From an uncultured Clostridium sp. (GTDB lineage: Bacteria > Bacillota > Clostridia > TANB77 > CAG-508), in NCBI GenBank assembly GCA_958438515.1, contig CAUBRZ010000007.1:1-57233 (forward strand): a stretch of 57,233 nt of DNA, read 5' to 3'. The stretch's first letter is position 1. Each line of letters starts with the position of its first letter. The notes below the pieces were generated by a model. It saw only the letters and a program-made list of their open reading frames with translations. It did not search any database and was not told where the DNA came from. The position numbers and the translations under genes were made by a program. This document shows, piece by piece, positions 10,081 to 19,100 of the stretch.

Positions 10081-10728
10081 ATGATACTAAAAGAACTAAA
10101 GATAGATACATGGGTGGGAGATCCAACCAATTGTTATATTTTATTAGAAGAAGAATCAAAAGAAATTATAGTGATTGATCCTGCAGGTGATGTCTATAAA
10201 ATAGAAGAAATGATTAACATATTAGGAGGAAAATTAAAATATATATATTTAACACATTGTCATGGAGACCATATATTAGGAGTAACAGAATTGAAAAATA
10301 AATGTGGTGGGAAAATTTTAATTCATCGTTTAGATGCAGAGGGATTAAATAATGCTAATATTAATCTGACACCATATATTAAAGAAGAAGAAATAGAATT
10401 AGAAGCAGATTCAAGAGTAGATGATAATGATTTAATACATATAGGAAATCTAGAATTCAAAGTAATTCACACACCAGGACATACAAAAGGAAGTACATGT
10501 TTATATTGCGAAAAAGAAAAATGTCTATTTTCTGGAGATACATTATTTAGAGGTACATGGGGAAGAACTGATGTACCAACTGGAAGTATAGAAGATATAA
10601 TGAATTCGATAACAAATAAATTAATGAAATTACCAGATGATACTATATGTTATCCAGGCCATGGATTAAGTACTAAAATTGGAGATGAAAAACCAATTTA
10701 TCTAGAATTAAAACCAAAAATATGGTAA
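10081..10728 (+). CDS. Metallo-beta-lactamase-fold hydrolase (glyoxalase II-like)
   Basis: 215 residues. The metal-binding motif THCHGDH, the HTPGHTKGS histidine, the SGDTLFRG aspartate and the final YPGHG histidine are all present, as in glyoxalase-II-like hydrolases. The substrate is unknown; in Firmicutes this gene commonly follows relA, as here (3 bp spacing). Transcription probably ends before the small-gene promoter at 10744. Confidence 0.9.
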   Translation: MILKELKIDTWVGDPTNCYILLEEESKEIIVIDPAGDVYKIEEMINILGGKLKYIYLTHCHGDHILGVTELKNKCGGKILIHRLDAEGLNNANINLTPYIKEEEIELEADSRVDDNDLIHIGNLEFKVIHTPGHTKGSTCLYCEKEKCLFSGDTLFRGTWGRTDVPTGSIEDIMNSITNKLMKLPDDTICYPGHGLSTKIGDEKPIYLELKPKIW

Positions 10729-10743
10729 AAAATATGATTTTCA

Positions 10744-10772
10744 TTGAAACAACAGGAAAAATATGTTATATT
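10744..10772 (+). promoter_or_regulatory. Sigma-A promoter of the first small tandem gene
   Basis: TTGAAA (10744-10749), a 17-bp spacer and TATATT (10767-10772). The same arrangement is repeated before the second gene, so promoter and gene were duplicated together. Confidence 0.75.
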
Positions 10773-10821
10773 ATATAAGAAACCAAAAATGGGACTGCAA
10801 CATTGTAAGGAGGGCACAATT

Positions 10822-11103
10822 ATGCAAAGAGTACACATAAGTCCTAATTCATCTTCAGAGCTTATCGAAGCAGGATATAATTTTGAGCATGGGAATGATA
10901 GGAATCTGAAAAAAATAACTAAGGATGAACGGTTAGTTGCCGAATTTTTGCATGAGAAAAATGATACAGTAATTCTTACTGAGGAATCTTTTTACTGGGC
11001 AAAAGTAATAAATGAGATAAGAAAGAGTGAAAAAGGAATTGAAATTTCTTTCTCAAACTTGAGGTCTGAAGTACAAAAGATAGAAATTACATTATCTGTA
11101 TAA
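10822..11103 (+). CDS. Small uncharacterised protein, tandem copy 1, with an in-frame CGG
   Basis: 93 residues from the ATG at 10822, which has an AAGGAGGG site. An upstream TTG in frame lies in the -35 box and is not a start. I do not recognise the family. It is paralogous to the next gene: both share an AGY-F motif, a KD-R-V-E motif around residue 37 and a W-KAI-DI-K-EKGI-like stretch. Codon 37 (10930-10932) is CGG, which elsewhere in this window marks +1 shifts. Here the downstream original frame is conserved, and a +1 shift would give GGT then TAG. It has its own promoter and terminator. Either CGG is read as Arg here or the codon limits expression. Confidence 0.75.
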   Translation: MQRVHISPNSSSELIEAGYNFEHGNDRNLKKITKDERLVAEFLHEKNDTVILTEESFYWAKVINEIRKSEKGIEISFSNLRSEVQKIEITLSV

Positions 11104-11117
11104 TCCTTGCAAACAGT

Positions 11118-11148
11118 AAAAGGGAATAGAAGTCTATTCCCTTTTTAA
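11118..11148 (+). terminator. Terminator of small tandem gene 1
   Basis: AGGGAATAG and CTATTCCCT arms followed by TTTTT. A near-identical hairpin follows copy 2. Confidence 0.85.
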
Positions 11149-11205
11149 AAATATACTAACTATGAAATAGAAGACAAAATTAATTCAACAAACAAATTAA
11201 TAATA

Positions 11206-11234
11206 TTGAAATGAGCGAAAAAATATGTTATATT
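11206..11234 (+). promoter_or_regulatory. Sigma-A promoter of the second small tandem gene
   Basis: TTGAAA (11206-11211), a 17-bp spacer and TATATT (11229-11234). The spacer ends in the same AAAATATGT as the first copy. Confidence 0.75.
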
Positions 11235-11279
11235 ATAGAGGAACCTAGAAAACAGTATACTTTGTAGGGAGGTAGAAAA

Positions 11280-11597
11280 ATGTACCACAAAAATGTACAT
11301 GTAGACACAGATTCAGTTGATGAACTTCAAAAGGCAGGATATGTTTTTAAATATGTAAATGGATTAATCAGTAACATATCTAAAGACAATCGGATAGTTG
11401 TTGAAGTTGTATATGCTCAAGTTGCGTATAGAGAAAAACAAATACTGGTTCAAGATAGGAGCAAGTCACAGTGGATGAAGGCTATAAGTGACATCCAAAA
11501 AACTGAAAAAGGGATTAAATTCAAGTATTTAGACTTACAACTAGAACCAAAAGAAATAGAATTTATAACTATCCAAAATAATCCTTACAAACAGTAA
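11280..11597 (+). CDS. Small uncharacterised protein, tandem copy 2, with an in-frame CGG
   Basis: 105 residues with an AGGGAGGT site before the ATG. It is paralogous to the gene at 10822 but clearly diverged, while keeping the same promoter, leader and terminator. Codon 38 (11391-11393) is CGG and aligns with codon 37 of copy 1 (SKDN-R-IVVEV against TKDE-R-LVAEF). A +1 shift at this codon would give GGA then TAG. Retaining CGG, a codon otherwise avoided as arginine in this window, at the same position in diverged paralogues suggests the codon itself matters. The function is unknown. Confidence 0.75.
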   Translation: MYHKNVHVDTDSVDELQKAGYVFKYVNGLISNISKDNRIVVEVVYAQVAYREKQILVQDRSKSQWMKAISDIQKTEKGIKFKYLDLQLEPKEIEFITIQNNPYKQ

Positions 11598-11598
11598 A

Positions 11599-11626
11599 AG
11601 GGGAATAGAATTCTATTCCCCTATAA
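11599..11626 (+). terminator. Terminator of small tandem gene 2
   Basis: AGGGGAATAG and CTATTCCCCT arms separated by AATT, immediately after the stop codon. The tail is A-rich rather than a pure T run, so partial read-through into hisS is possible. Confidence 0.6.
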
Positions 11627-11643
11627 AAAAAGGAGAGAAATAA

Positions 11644-12952
11644 ATGAAGAAAATAGAACCAAGAACATTATCAGGATTTATGGAATTATTACCTAATGAA
11701 CAAATATTGTTTAATCAAATAAGAGAAATAATAGAAAATACATATAAAAATTTTGGCTTTTTGCCATTAGATACACCAATTATTGAATCATCAGAAGTTT
11801 TACTTGCAAAAGCAGGTGGAGAAACTGAAAAACAAATATATAGATTTAATAAAGGAGAACATGATTTATCATTAAGATTTGATTTGACTGTACCACTTGC
11901 AAAATATGTAGCAAAAAACTATGGTAATTTAAGTTTTCCTTTTAGAAGATATCAAATAGGAAAAGTTTATAGAGGGGAAAGAACACAAAAAGGTAGATTT
12001 CGTGAATTTTACCAATGTGATATAGATGTAATAGGAGATGAGAAACTAGATTTAATAAATGATGCAGAATTACCAAGTGTAATATATACTATATTTAAAA
12101 ATCTAGGATTTGATAATTTTACAATTAGAATAAATAACAGAAAAATTTTAAATGGTATATTTGAGTATTTAGGAAATAAAGAAAATTCAATAGAAATCTT
12201 AAGGATTATAGACAAAATAGACAAAATTGGAAGTAAAGCAGTTGCTGAAGAGCTAGAAAAAATAGGACTATTAGAAGAAAATATAAGAAGAATAATGGAA
12301 TTTATTGAAATTGAAGGGACATCTGATGAGAAAATACTAAAATTAAAAAAATTAGAAATTAAAAATGAAACTTTCAAACAAGGAGTAGAAGAATTAGAAT
12401 ATGTCATAACAAACATGAGATTATTTGGAATTCCAGAAGAAAACTTTAAAGTAGATTTAACAATTGCAAGAGGTTTAGATTATTATACAGGAACAGTATA
12501 TGAGACATTTTTAAATGATTATAGGGAACTTCGGAAGTGTATGTTCAGGAGGAAGATATGAAAATTTAGCACAAAATTATACTGACAAAAATTTACCAGG
12601 GGTTGGTATTTCTATAGGTTTAACGCGTTTGTTTTATAAATTAAATGAATTGAATTTAATAAAAGCAGAAAAAAAATCTATTTCAGATATTTTAATAATA
12701 CCTATGATAGAAGATTTAACCATACCTATTAAATTAGCTACTACATTAAGAAAAAAGAATATAAAAACAGAAATATATTTAAACAACAAAAAATTAAAAG
12801 CAAAATTTAAATATGCTGATAAACTAGAAATTCCATATGTAATTATAATAGGTGAAGATGAAATAAATTCAAATAAATTTAAACTAAAAAATATGCAAAC
12901 AGGAGATGAAAAAGAAATTAGTATAGATAATATAGATACTTTTGAAATTTAA
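11644..12952 (+). CDS. hisS: Histidyl-tRNA synthetase, one +1 CGG frameshift
   Basis: 435 residues when one shift is allowed, the normal HisRS length. It charges tRNA-His. Class II motifs RFDLTVPLAKYVA, FRRYQIGKVYRGE and the histidine motif ARGLDYYTGTVYE lie before the shift; the GRYENL motif and the anticodon-binding domain lie after it. The extra C is at 12532 between Leu296 (CTT) and Gly (GGA). Without a shift the ORF ends at 12561 and loses the rest of the active site and the tRNA-binding domain. The gene must be expressed for growth, so the shift should be efficient if the base is real. Confidence 0.93.
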
Positions 12953-12983
12953 TAAATGGACGTAGAAATACGTCCATTTATTT
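12951..12983. terminator. Bidirectional terminator between hisS and the Crp-like gene
   Basis: AATAAATGGACGTA and TACGTCCATTTATT arms with a GAAA loop. A and T runs on both sides make it work in both directions for the convergent genes. Confidence 0.85.
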
Positions 12984-12989
12984 GTTTGA

Positions 12990-13622
12990 TTATTTATATA
13001 ATAAAGTGATCTTATTTCCATTTTTTTCAATAAAACCATCTTCTTTTAATAATTTCATTTCTCTCATCATGGCACTCCTATCAACACTTAAATAATCAGC
13101 AAGATCAGTTAGAGAAAATGGTAAAGAAAAAGTTTTATTTAGACTTCTACTAGAAAGAAGAGAAAAATAGCCAATCAATTTATCCCTAGTAGATCTTTTT
13201 GTTAAAAGTTCAATTCTTGTATTTAAAGTTGTAACTTTACTCAAAATTAACTCTGGTAAGTTTTCAGATAACTCCTGATGAAATTTACAGTTAGATCTAC
13301 ATTTACTATGAATATCATCATAAGCATAAATCAAAACATTACAATTACTCCTTGCTTCAACTAATAATTCATTATTAGTTGATACAGTATAAAAAACTTC
13401 ACCAAAAATATCATTTTTAGAAAAGTGTTCAACAATAGTTCTATTTCCATTAAAATCATATCTAACTAAATCGGCATTACCATCTTTTAAAATACAAAAT
13501 TGATTTCTTTTAGCAATATATGTAGTTATTATTTCATTTTTTAAAAAATTTCTACTTTGAACTTTATGACAATTATGTTCAAAATCTTTAATAAATTTTT
13601 CAACATCAAAACTAAGTTTCAT
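12990..13622 (-). CDS. Crp/Fnr-family transcriptional regulator
   Basis: 210 residues. It has a cyclic-nucleotide-binding-like beta roll (RYDFNGNRTIVEHFSKNDIFGEVFY) and a C-terminal winged helix whose recognition helix reads LADYLSVDRSAMMREMKLL. The pocket lacks the canonical cAMP-binding Arg-Ser pair, so cAMP is not implied. Scattered cysteines (C in HNCHK, SNCNV, SKCRSNCK) could hold a redox or metal group, as in some anaerobe Fnr proteins; that is inference. It is divergent from nrdD, which may be a target. Confidence 0.85.
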   Translation of the reverse strand: MKLSFDVEKFIKDFEHNCHKVQSRNFLKNEIITTYIAKRNQFCILKDGNADLVRYDFNGNRTIVEHFSKNDIFGEVFYTVSTNNELLVEARSNCNVLIYAYDDIHSKCRSNCKFHQELSENLPELILSKVTTLNTRIELLTKRSTRDKLIGYFSLLSSRSLNKTFSLPFSLTDLADYLSVDRSAMMREMKLLKEDGFIEKNGNKITLLYK

Positions 13623-13800
13623 ATTAATATCATTCTCCTGAAGATAAAAAAGTTAATCTAAAATTTATGTAACATTAAAAGGTTGAATTTATCTAGATTA
13701 GTTGTATTATATAATAAAAAAGTTGCAAATGCAACAGAAAAACATAGCTTTTTGTATATAATAAAATCAAGTAAAAATGCCTTAAGGAGGAAAGAAAAAA

Positions 13801-15677
13801 TGAAAGTCATAAAAAGAGATGGAAGAGCAGTAGAATATGATAGCAAAAAAATAGAAATTGCAATTGAAAAAGCAAATAAAGAAGTAAGAACACAACAAAA
13901 GGCAAGTAAACAAGAAATAGAAGAAATTATTAATTATATAGAAGAATTAGGTAAAAAAAGAATTTTAGTAGAAGACATACAAGATATTATCGAAGAAAAA
14001 TTAATGGAAATAAAAAAATATGAACTAGCTAAAAAATATATTGTATATAGATATACCAGGGCTTTAGTAAGAAAACAAAATACAACAGATGAATCAATTT
14101 TAGGAATACTTAGAAAAGAAGATATAGAAAATTCAAATGAAAATCAGAAAAATAATATAATGCTAGCATCAATACAAAGAGATTATATAGCAGGAGAAGT
14201 ATCAAGAGATTTAACAAAAAGAATGTTATTGCCAGAAAAAATTTCAAAAGCACATGAAGAGGGAATTCTTCATTTTCATGATTCAGAATATTTTGTGCAA
14301 CCAATATTTAACTGTTGTTTAGTAAATATAAAAGATATGCTAGACAATGGAACAGTAATAAATGGAAAATTATTAGAAAGTCCTAAAACTTTTCAAGTCG
14401 CATGTATAATAACAACTCAAATTATGGCAGAAGTTGCAAGTAATCAATATGGACAACAATCAATAGATGTGACACATTTAGGAAAATACCTAAGAAGGAG
14501 TTATAACAAGTTTAAACAAAAACTGATTGAAAAATATAAAGAAAAATTAACAGAAGAATTAATTGAAGAACTTTGTGCTACAAGAATAAAAGAAGAATTA
14601 GAGCAAGGAATTCAAACAATGATGTACCAGATTAATACGTTAATGACAACAAAGGGACATCCTCCTTATGTAACATTATTTCTTCATCTAGAAAAAGAAG
14701 ATAAATATATAAAAGAAAATGCAATGATAATTGAAGAAATACTAAAACAAAGATATATGGGAATAAAAAACGAAAAAGGAGAATATGAAATATGTAAATT
14801 TCCAGAGTTAGTATATGTGCTAGATGAGACAAATAATCTAAAAGGAGGAAAATATGATTATTTGACTAAATTAGCAATAAAATGCTCATCTAAAGAAATA
14901 TATATAGGATATATATCAGCTACAAAAATGCGTGAAGATTGTCAGGGAAATGTATTTAGTCCAATGGGAAATAGAAACTTCTTATCACCTTGGAAAGAAA
15001 AAGATGGACAATATAAATTTGAAGGAAGATTTAATCAAGGAATAGTAAGTATAAACTTACCACAAATAGGAATAATAGCAGATGGAAATAAAGAAAAATT
15101 TTGGCAAATATTAGATGAAAGATTAGAGTTATGCAAAGAAGCATTAATGTGTAGACATTATGCATTACTTGGAACAAAATCGGACATAAGCCCGATACAC
15201 TGGCAATATGGAGCAATTGCACGCTTAGAAAAAGGAGAAAAAATAGACAAATTGCTATATGATGGATATTCAACAATATCATTAGGTTATGTTGGATTAT
15301 ATGAACTAACAAAATTAATGACAGGAGTATCAAATGTAGAATCAAAAGGACAGGAATTTGCTATAAAAGTAATCAAATACTTAAAACAAACAACAGAAAA
15401 ATGGAAAAAAGAAACAAACATAGGATTTACATTATATGACACACCATCAGAGAAAATAGGTAGCAAATTTGCGAAAATAGACAAAGAAAAATATGGAACA
15501 ATAAAAGACATTACAGACAAAGGATATTATACAGACTCATATCATATAAACGAAAAAGAAAAAATCGACCCACTAACAAGACAAAAACTCGAAAGTAAAT
15601 TTCAAAAATACTATTTTGAAATACAAGGGGGACAGGACTCTTTTATTTCAGAATTGTTGTCGAATTTTTGCATATAA
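13801..15677 (+). pseudogene. nrdD: Anaerobic ribonucleotide reductase NrdD, C-terminally truncated
   Basis: From the ATG at 13801 (AAGGAGG site) there are 625 residues. Class III ribonucleotide reductase makes dNTPs without oxygen. An ATP-cone (MKVIKRDGRAVEYDS) and most of the catalytic barrel are present, up to a KLESKFQKY segment near the end. The family then normally continues for roughly 80 more residues with a zinc-cysteine cluster and the radical glycine. Here the frame instead runs into a GGGGACAGGACT repeat end (from about 15627) and stops 16 codons later. No other frame restores the end. No nrdG activase is adjacent. It is probably inactive or a partial gene. Confidence 0.8.
15627..15670 (+). 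repeat. Single end of a REP/MITE-like element inside nrdD
   Basis: GGGGACAGGACT followed, about 25 bp later, by TTGTCGAATTT matches the end of the element at 16535-16690 (GGGACAGAACT ... ATGTCGAATTA on its minus strand). It supplies the last codons of nrdD. Confidence 0.6.
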
Positions 15678-15683
15678 AGTCTA

Positions 15684-15738
15684 AAAAATAAAATACAACA
15701 TATAATGATGTTTATTATAAGGTTGTATTTTATTTTTT
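15684..15738. terminator. Bidirectional terminator after nrdD
   Basis: AAAAATAAAATACAAC and GTTGTATTTTATTTTT arms with a 22-base loop, followed by more T. It lies between convergent nrdD and gatD. Confidence 0.75.
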
Positions 15739-15761
15739 TAGATAATTAAGCATAAAGATTA

Positions 15762-16517
15762 TTAATTATTTGAATTTAGAAATCTATCTAGCAATTGTAA
15801 TCTACATTTACTTTCAAATTCGTCGTCTAACGTTTGTAATATAATATTTTCTTTGTATTTTCGTTCCATACAATATTTGATAATGTAATCAGCAAGTTCC
15901 GGATTTTTAGAAAGAAGGGGACCATGTAGATATGTTGCAATAACATTCTTTTTAGAAAAACCTTCTTTAAAATCACCAAATTTGTTGCCATTACCGAAAA
16001 GGACATCTCCAAAAGGAGTATCAACATTAAAAGTTTGACCACCATGGTTTTCAAATCCTATAATTTTAGTATCTTTACCATCTAGATTAGTATTTATTAC
16101 AATATTTCCTATACATCTTTTTTTTCTATCTTCTATAGCTTCAGTATAATAATCAAAAATTTCTAATCCAGGGATAATATTTCCTTCAACACCTTTATAA
16201 TATTTTCCAAATAATTGATAAGCACCACATATTAATAAAAAGAATACCCCATTTTCAATCGCAGTTTTTATATTCTCTTTATATTTAATTAAATCATTTG
16301 CTAAAATACTTTGTTCTTGATCAGCTCCTCCACCAGCGAAAACTAGGTCATAATCATTAAAATTAGGTTCAATATCTCCAATAGAATAAGGAACTATGGT
16401 TGCCTTTATTCCACGTTGTTCTAATCTATAAGATAGTACTTGAATGTTCCCAAAATCTCCATATAATTCCAAAATATCTGGGTATAAATATAATATTTTT
16501 AATTCTTTTTCTTCCAT
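15762..16517 (-). CDS. gatD: Lipid II isoglutaminyl synthase, glutaminase subunit GatD
   Basis: 251 residues, CobB/CobQ-type class I glutamine amidotransferase. GatD supplies ammonia to MurT, which amidates the D-Glu of lipid II. The nucleophile cysteine lies in FFLLICGAYQLFG, the FAGGGADQEQ motif precedes it, and the catalytic histidine is in ATYLHGPLLSKNPE. It has an AGGAGC site. Its partner murT lies immediately upstream, separated by a ~155-bp repeat element rather than the usual few bases. Confidence 0.92.
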   Translation of the reverse strand: MEEKELKILYLYPDILELYGDFGNIQVLSYRLEQRGIKATIVPYSIGDIEPNFNDYDLVFAGGGADQEQSILANDLIKYKENIKTAIENGVFFLLICGAYQLFGKYYKGVEGNIIPGLEIFDYYTEAIEDRKKRCIGNIVINTNLDGKDTKIIGFENHGGQTFNVDTPFGDVLFGNGNKFGDFKEGFSKKNVIATYLHGPLLSKNPELADYIIKYCMERKYKENIILQTLDDEFESKCRLQLLDRFLNSNN

Positions 16518-16534
16518 ATAATTTGCTCCTTTTT

Positions 16535-16690
16535 AGGGACAGGACTTAAACTTTTCATTTATTATGTTGAAATTTGTCTAAATAACAATAATGTTTAAGA
16601 TAAAACATAAATTTTAATATTGTTTTATAAATAAAAAACATTTTAGAACTATAATTCGACATAATAGTGAATGATTTTAGTTCTGTCCCT
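16535..16690. mobile_element. MITE-like inverted-repeat element between murT and gatD
   Basis: About 156 bp bounded by AGGGACAGGACT on the left and AGTTCTGTCCCT on the right, which are complementary with one mismatch. The similarity continues inward for about 40 bp (TTATTATGTTGAAAT against the complement of ATTCGACATAATA). It contains no ORF. It abuts the murT stop codon. Related single ends occur in nrdD (15627-15670) and between the ackA genes. The ends resemble repeats mobilised by REP-associated tyrosine transposases; no transposase is in the window. Confidence 0.65.
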
Positions 16691-18003
16691 TAAATTTTCA
16701 ATTCATGTCTTGTTGGTTGCAATGCAGTGTAGTTTGCTATAATGTATTTTTTTACTTTTGTTTTGTATAAGTTTTCTACTGCTTCATGTAAATCTGGATA
16801 GGGTTCTATTTTTTGTGGATTAAATCCGGCAGTTTTTATTCTTATTGCAATGTCATATGCTCTTGTACCAGATGTGATTATTCTTGATACATTATTTAAA
16901 GAATTGAAATTTATATCCCAAATCCATGATACATCAAATCCGATCTGCCATGTTGTCATTTAATACAAATAATAACTCTTTTTCGTTATCATCTTCATTT
17001 AAAATTCTTAAGCTTACATTTGCTCCAGTAGGGTTTTTAGCAAGATTTATTATTGTTGGAGTGTTTCTTATTGTTACTTCTTCTAATCTACCATTATTCA
17101 AAATAAATTTAGATAAGGAGTCTTTTACTATGTTTGTATCTATATTATATAGACTAACACAAGTAATTACTGCAACTAAATTGTATATGTTGTAAATGCT
17201 ATTAAATCTTATTTTATAAGTTACATCTTCAAGTTTAAAAGTTCTATTTTTTAAGTCTACATCAGTAGCAAATTTATAAATTTTGTTGTCTCCATAATTA
17301 CAATTAGGACACTTAAATTTTCCTATATGTGAATATTGATAATACTCATATTCAATACGAGTGTTACAGAATGGACAAAATTTTCCTTCTCCTGCTTCTT
17401 TTATTTCCTTTGTTGCATAATCGTATTTATCAACACTAAAATAATATACAGTGTCATTATTTGGATTTGCTTGTCCTAATCTTGCAACATTAGGATCATC
17501 ATTATTTAATACTAAGTTTCCATTATATGTTTTTAAAAATTCATTAATTTTTAGAATAAGTGATTCTACTTCACCATTTCTATCTAATTGATCTCTAAAG
17601 AAGTCTAATATTACTAAAGTATCTAATCTGAAATCTTTAAAAACAACAGGTACATAGCCTTCATCAACTTCTAATACTAAAAAATCGGCTTTTAATTTTC
17701 CAGTTAATGTACAATTTTTTAAAAGTGTAGAAAGAATCCCTGTTTCCATATTATTACCTTCGGTGTTACTAATTACTTTATTATTTGCGTTTTTTAAAAC
17801 ATATCCAATTGCATTATTTGTCATGGTTTTTCCGGTTTGTAGCAGTTACTGCAATTACAGGACAATTTACTTTGAAATATTTGAAAATATCAGGGTTCCA
17901 ATCATATGCTATTTTTCCTAATAAATTTCCACCGTTTTTTTCCAAAAATTTTTAATATAAAATGCAAAATTTTCATAATAAATATAATAAAAAAGTTTTT
18001 CAT
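16690..18003 (-). CDS. murT: Lipid II isoglutaminyl synthase, MurT subunit, three +1 CGG frameshifts
   Basis: 436 residues once three single-base skips are allowed, the usual MurT length. MurT is the Mur-ligase-like ATPase that amidates lipid II with GatD. The ATG at 18003 has an AAAGGAGG site. Extra C bases (plus-strand G at 17934, 17834 and 16942) precede GGT, GGA and GGA. They fall after residue 23 (FGKK^GGNLLGKIAY), inside the ATP loop after residue 56 (ATN^GKT) and after residue 353 (NDNMAD^GFDVSWIWD). A four-cysteine zinc ribbon (CPFC...CPNC) typical of MurT is intact. Unshifted translation would end within about 30 residues. Confidence 0.92.
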
Positions 18004-18243
18004 ATTAATAGTATTTCCTCCTTTATATTGTCAAAATTATTTAAGTAGACTACTGTTGTTAAAATTAAAATCAAAATTAAATTTTGATTTTTTATATATT
18101 ATATCACAATGTGATTTTTTATCAAACTAAATAATGGAATTAATATTAAATTTATATAATAAAAACAAAATATTATAAAATACAAAAAAACAACTTGTTT
18201 TTTTAATATCACTATAGTAAAATTTACGAAAGAGGAATGTTAT

Positions 18244-19032
18244 ATGAAATATTTGAATGAAAAAAAATTAGAAAAAATAAAAATAAACAAAGAAAATTTA
18301 TATGTAGTTATTGATTTTGATAAAACAATAACTAGTAAGACAAGTACTGATTCATGGGATGCTAGTGGAAAATTATTAGAAAAAGATTTTCATTTAAAAC
18401 TTGATAGATTATATAAAAAGTATGGACCGATTGAAGTGGATTATAAAATTAGTTTTGATGAAAAAAATATTGCTATGATAAATTGGTATCAACAGTGTAT
18501 GGATTTATATTATACTTATAATCTAACAAAAAAGAAATTAAATGAATCAATAGAAATAAGTCATCTAACTTTTAGATCTGGAGCAAAAACATTTCTGAAA
18601 AATATGAATGAAAATGATATACCAGTAATCATTTTATCTGCAGGAATAGGAAATGTAATAGAAAAATTTTTAAGAGATAACAAATGCTATTATAAGAATA
18701 TGTTGATTATTAGTAATTTTATAGTATTTGATGAAGATGGCAATATGAAAAAATTTGATAATGATATGATACATTCATTAAACAAAAATATAAAAGGAAA
18801 AATACCTCATGAATTTGAAGAGAAGATAAGAAAGAGAACTCAAAGGTTAGTACTAGGAGATTTAATTGAAGATAAAAACATGGTAGATGTAAAAGAAGGT
18901 AAAGATATTATATCAGTTGGATTCTTAAATAAAAACATAGCAGAAAATTTAAAAATATATAGAGAAAAATTTGATATTGTACTAACAAATGAAGACGCAA
19001 ATTTTGATGTTGTTGAAAAAATTCTATTTTGA
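18244..19032 (+). CDS. HAD-superfamily 5'-nucleotidase (cytosolic 5'-nucleotidase III-like)
   Basis: 262 residues. The HAD motif I is VVIDFDKTIT near residue 25, with a motif II region PVIILSAGIGNVIEKFL and a motif IV aspartate in LVLGDLIEDKNMV. This layout matches the eukaryotic-type pyrimidine 5'-nucleotidase (UMPH-1/cN-III) branch rather than ordinary HAD hydrolases. It probably dephosphorylates nucleoside monophosphates; the substrate is not shown. It is a single gene divergent from murT with a GAAAGAGGA site. Confidence 0.75.
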   Translation: MKYLNEKKLEKIKINKENLYVVIDFDKTITSKTSTDSWDASGKLLEKDFHLKLDRLYKKYGPIEVDYKISFDEKNIAMINWYQQCMDLYYTYNLTKKKLNESIEISHLTFRSGAKTFLKNMNENDIPVIILSAGIGNVIEKFLRDNKCYYKNMLIISNFIVFDEDGNMKKFDNDMIHSLNKNIKGKIPHEFEEKIRKRTQRLVLGDLIEDKNMVDVKEGKDIISVGFLNKNIAENLKIYREKFDIVLTNEDANFDVVEKILF

Positions 19033-19064
19033 AAAATAGTTAGACAGGTCATAATAAAACAAAT

Positions 19065-19100
19065 AAAAAACTTATTAATTAATAATTAATAAGTTTTTTA
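19065..19100. terminator. Bidirectional terminator after the HAD gene
   Basis: AAAAACTTATTAATT and AATTAATAAGTTTTTT arms, A and T tails on both sides, between convergent genes. Confidence 0.8.

Noticed and set aside
10744..10821. Longer N-terminus of the first small tandem gene from TTG at 10744
   Set aside because: The TTG is the first half of the TTGAAA -35 box, and the ATG at 10822 has the ribosome binding site and aligns with the paralogue.
15031..15345. Long minus-strand ORFs inside nrdD, ileS and other genes
   Set aside because: They are hydrophobic antisense shadows of AT-rich coding sequence without ribosome binding sites.
15600..15677. nrdD C-terminal loss as another CGG frameshift
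   Set aside because: There is no CGG near the break and no alternative frame carries the missing zinc-cysteine or radical-glycine region.
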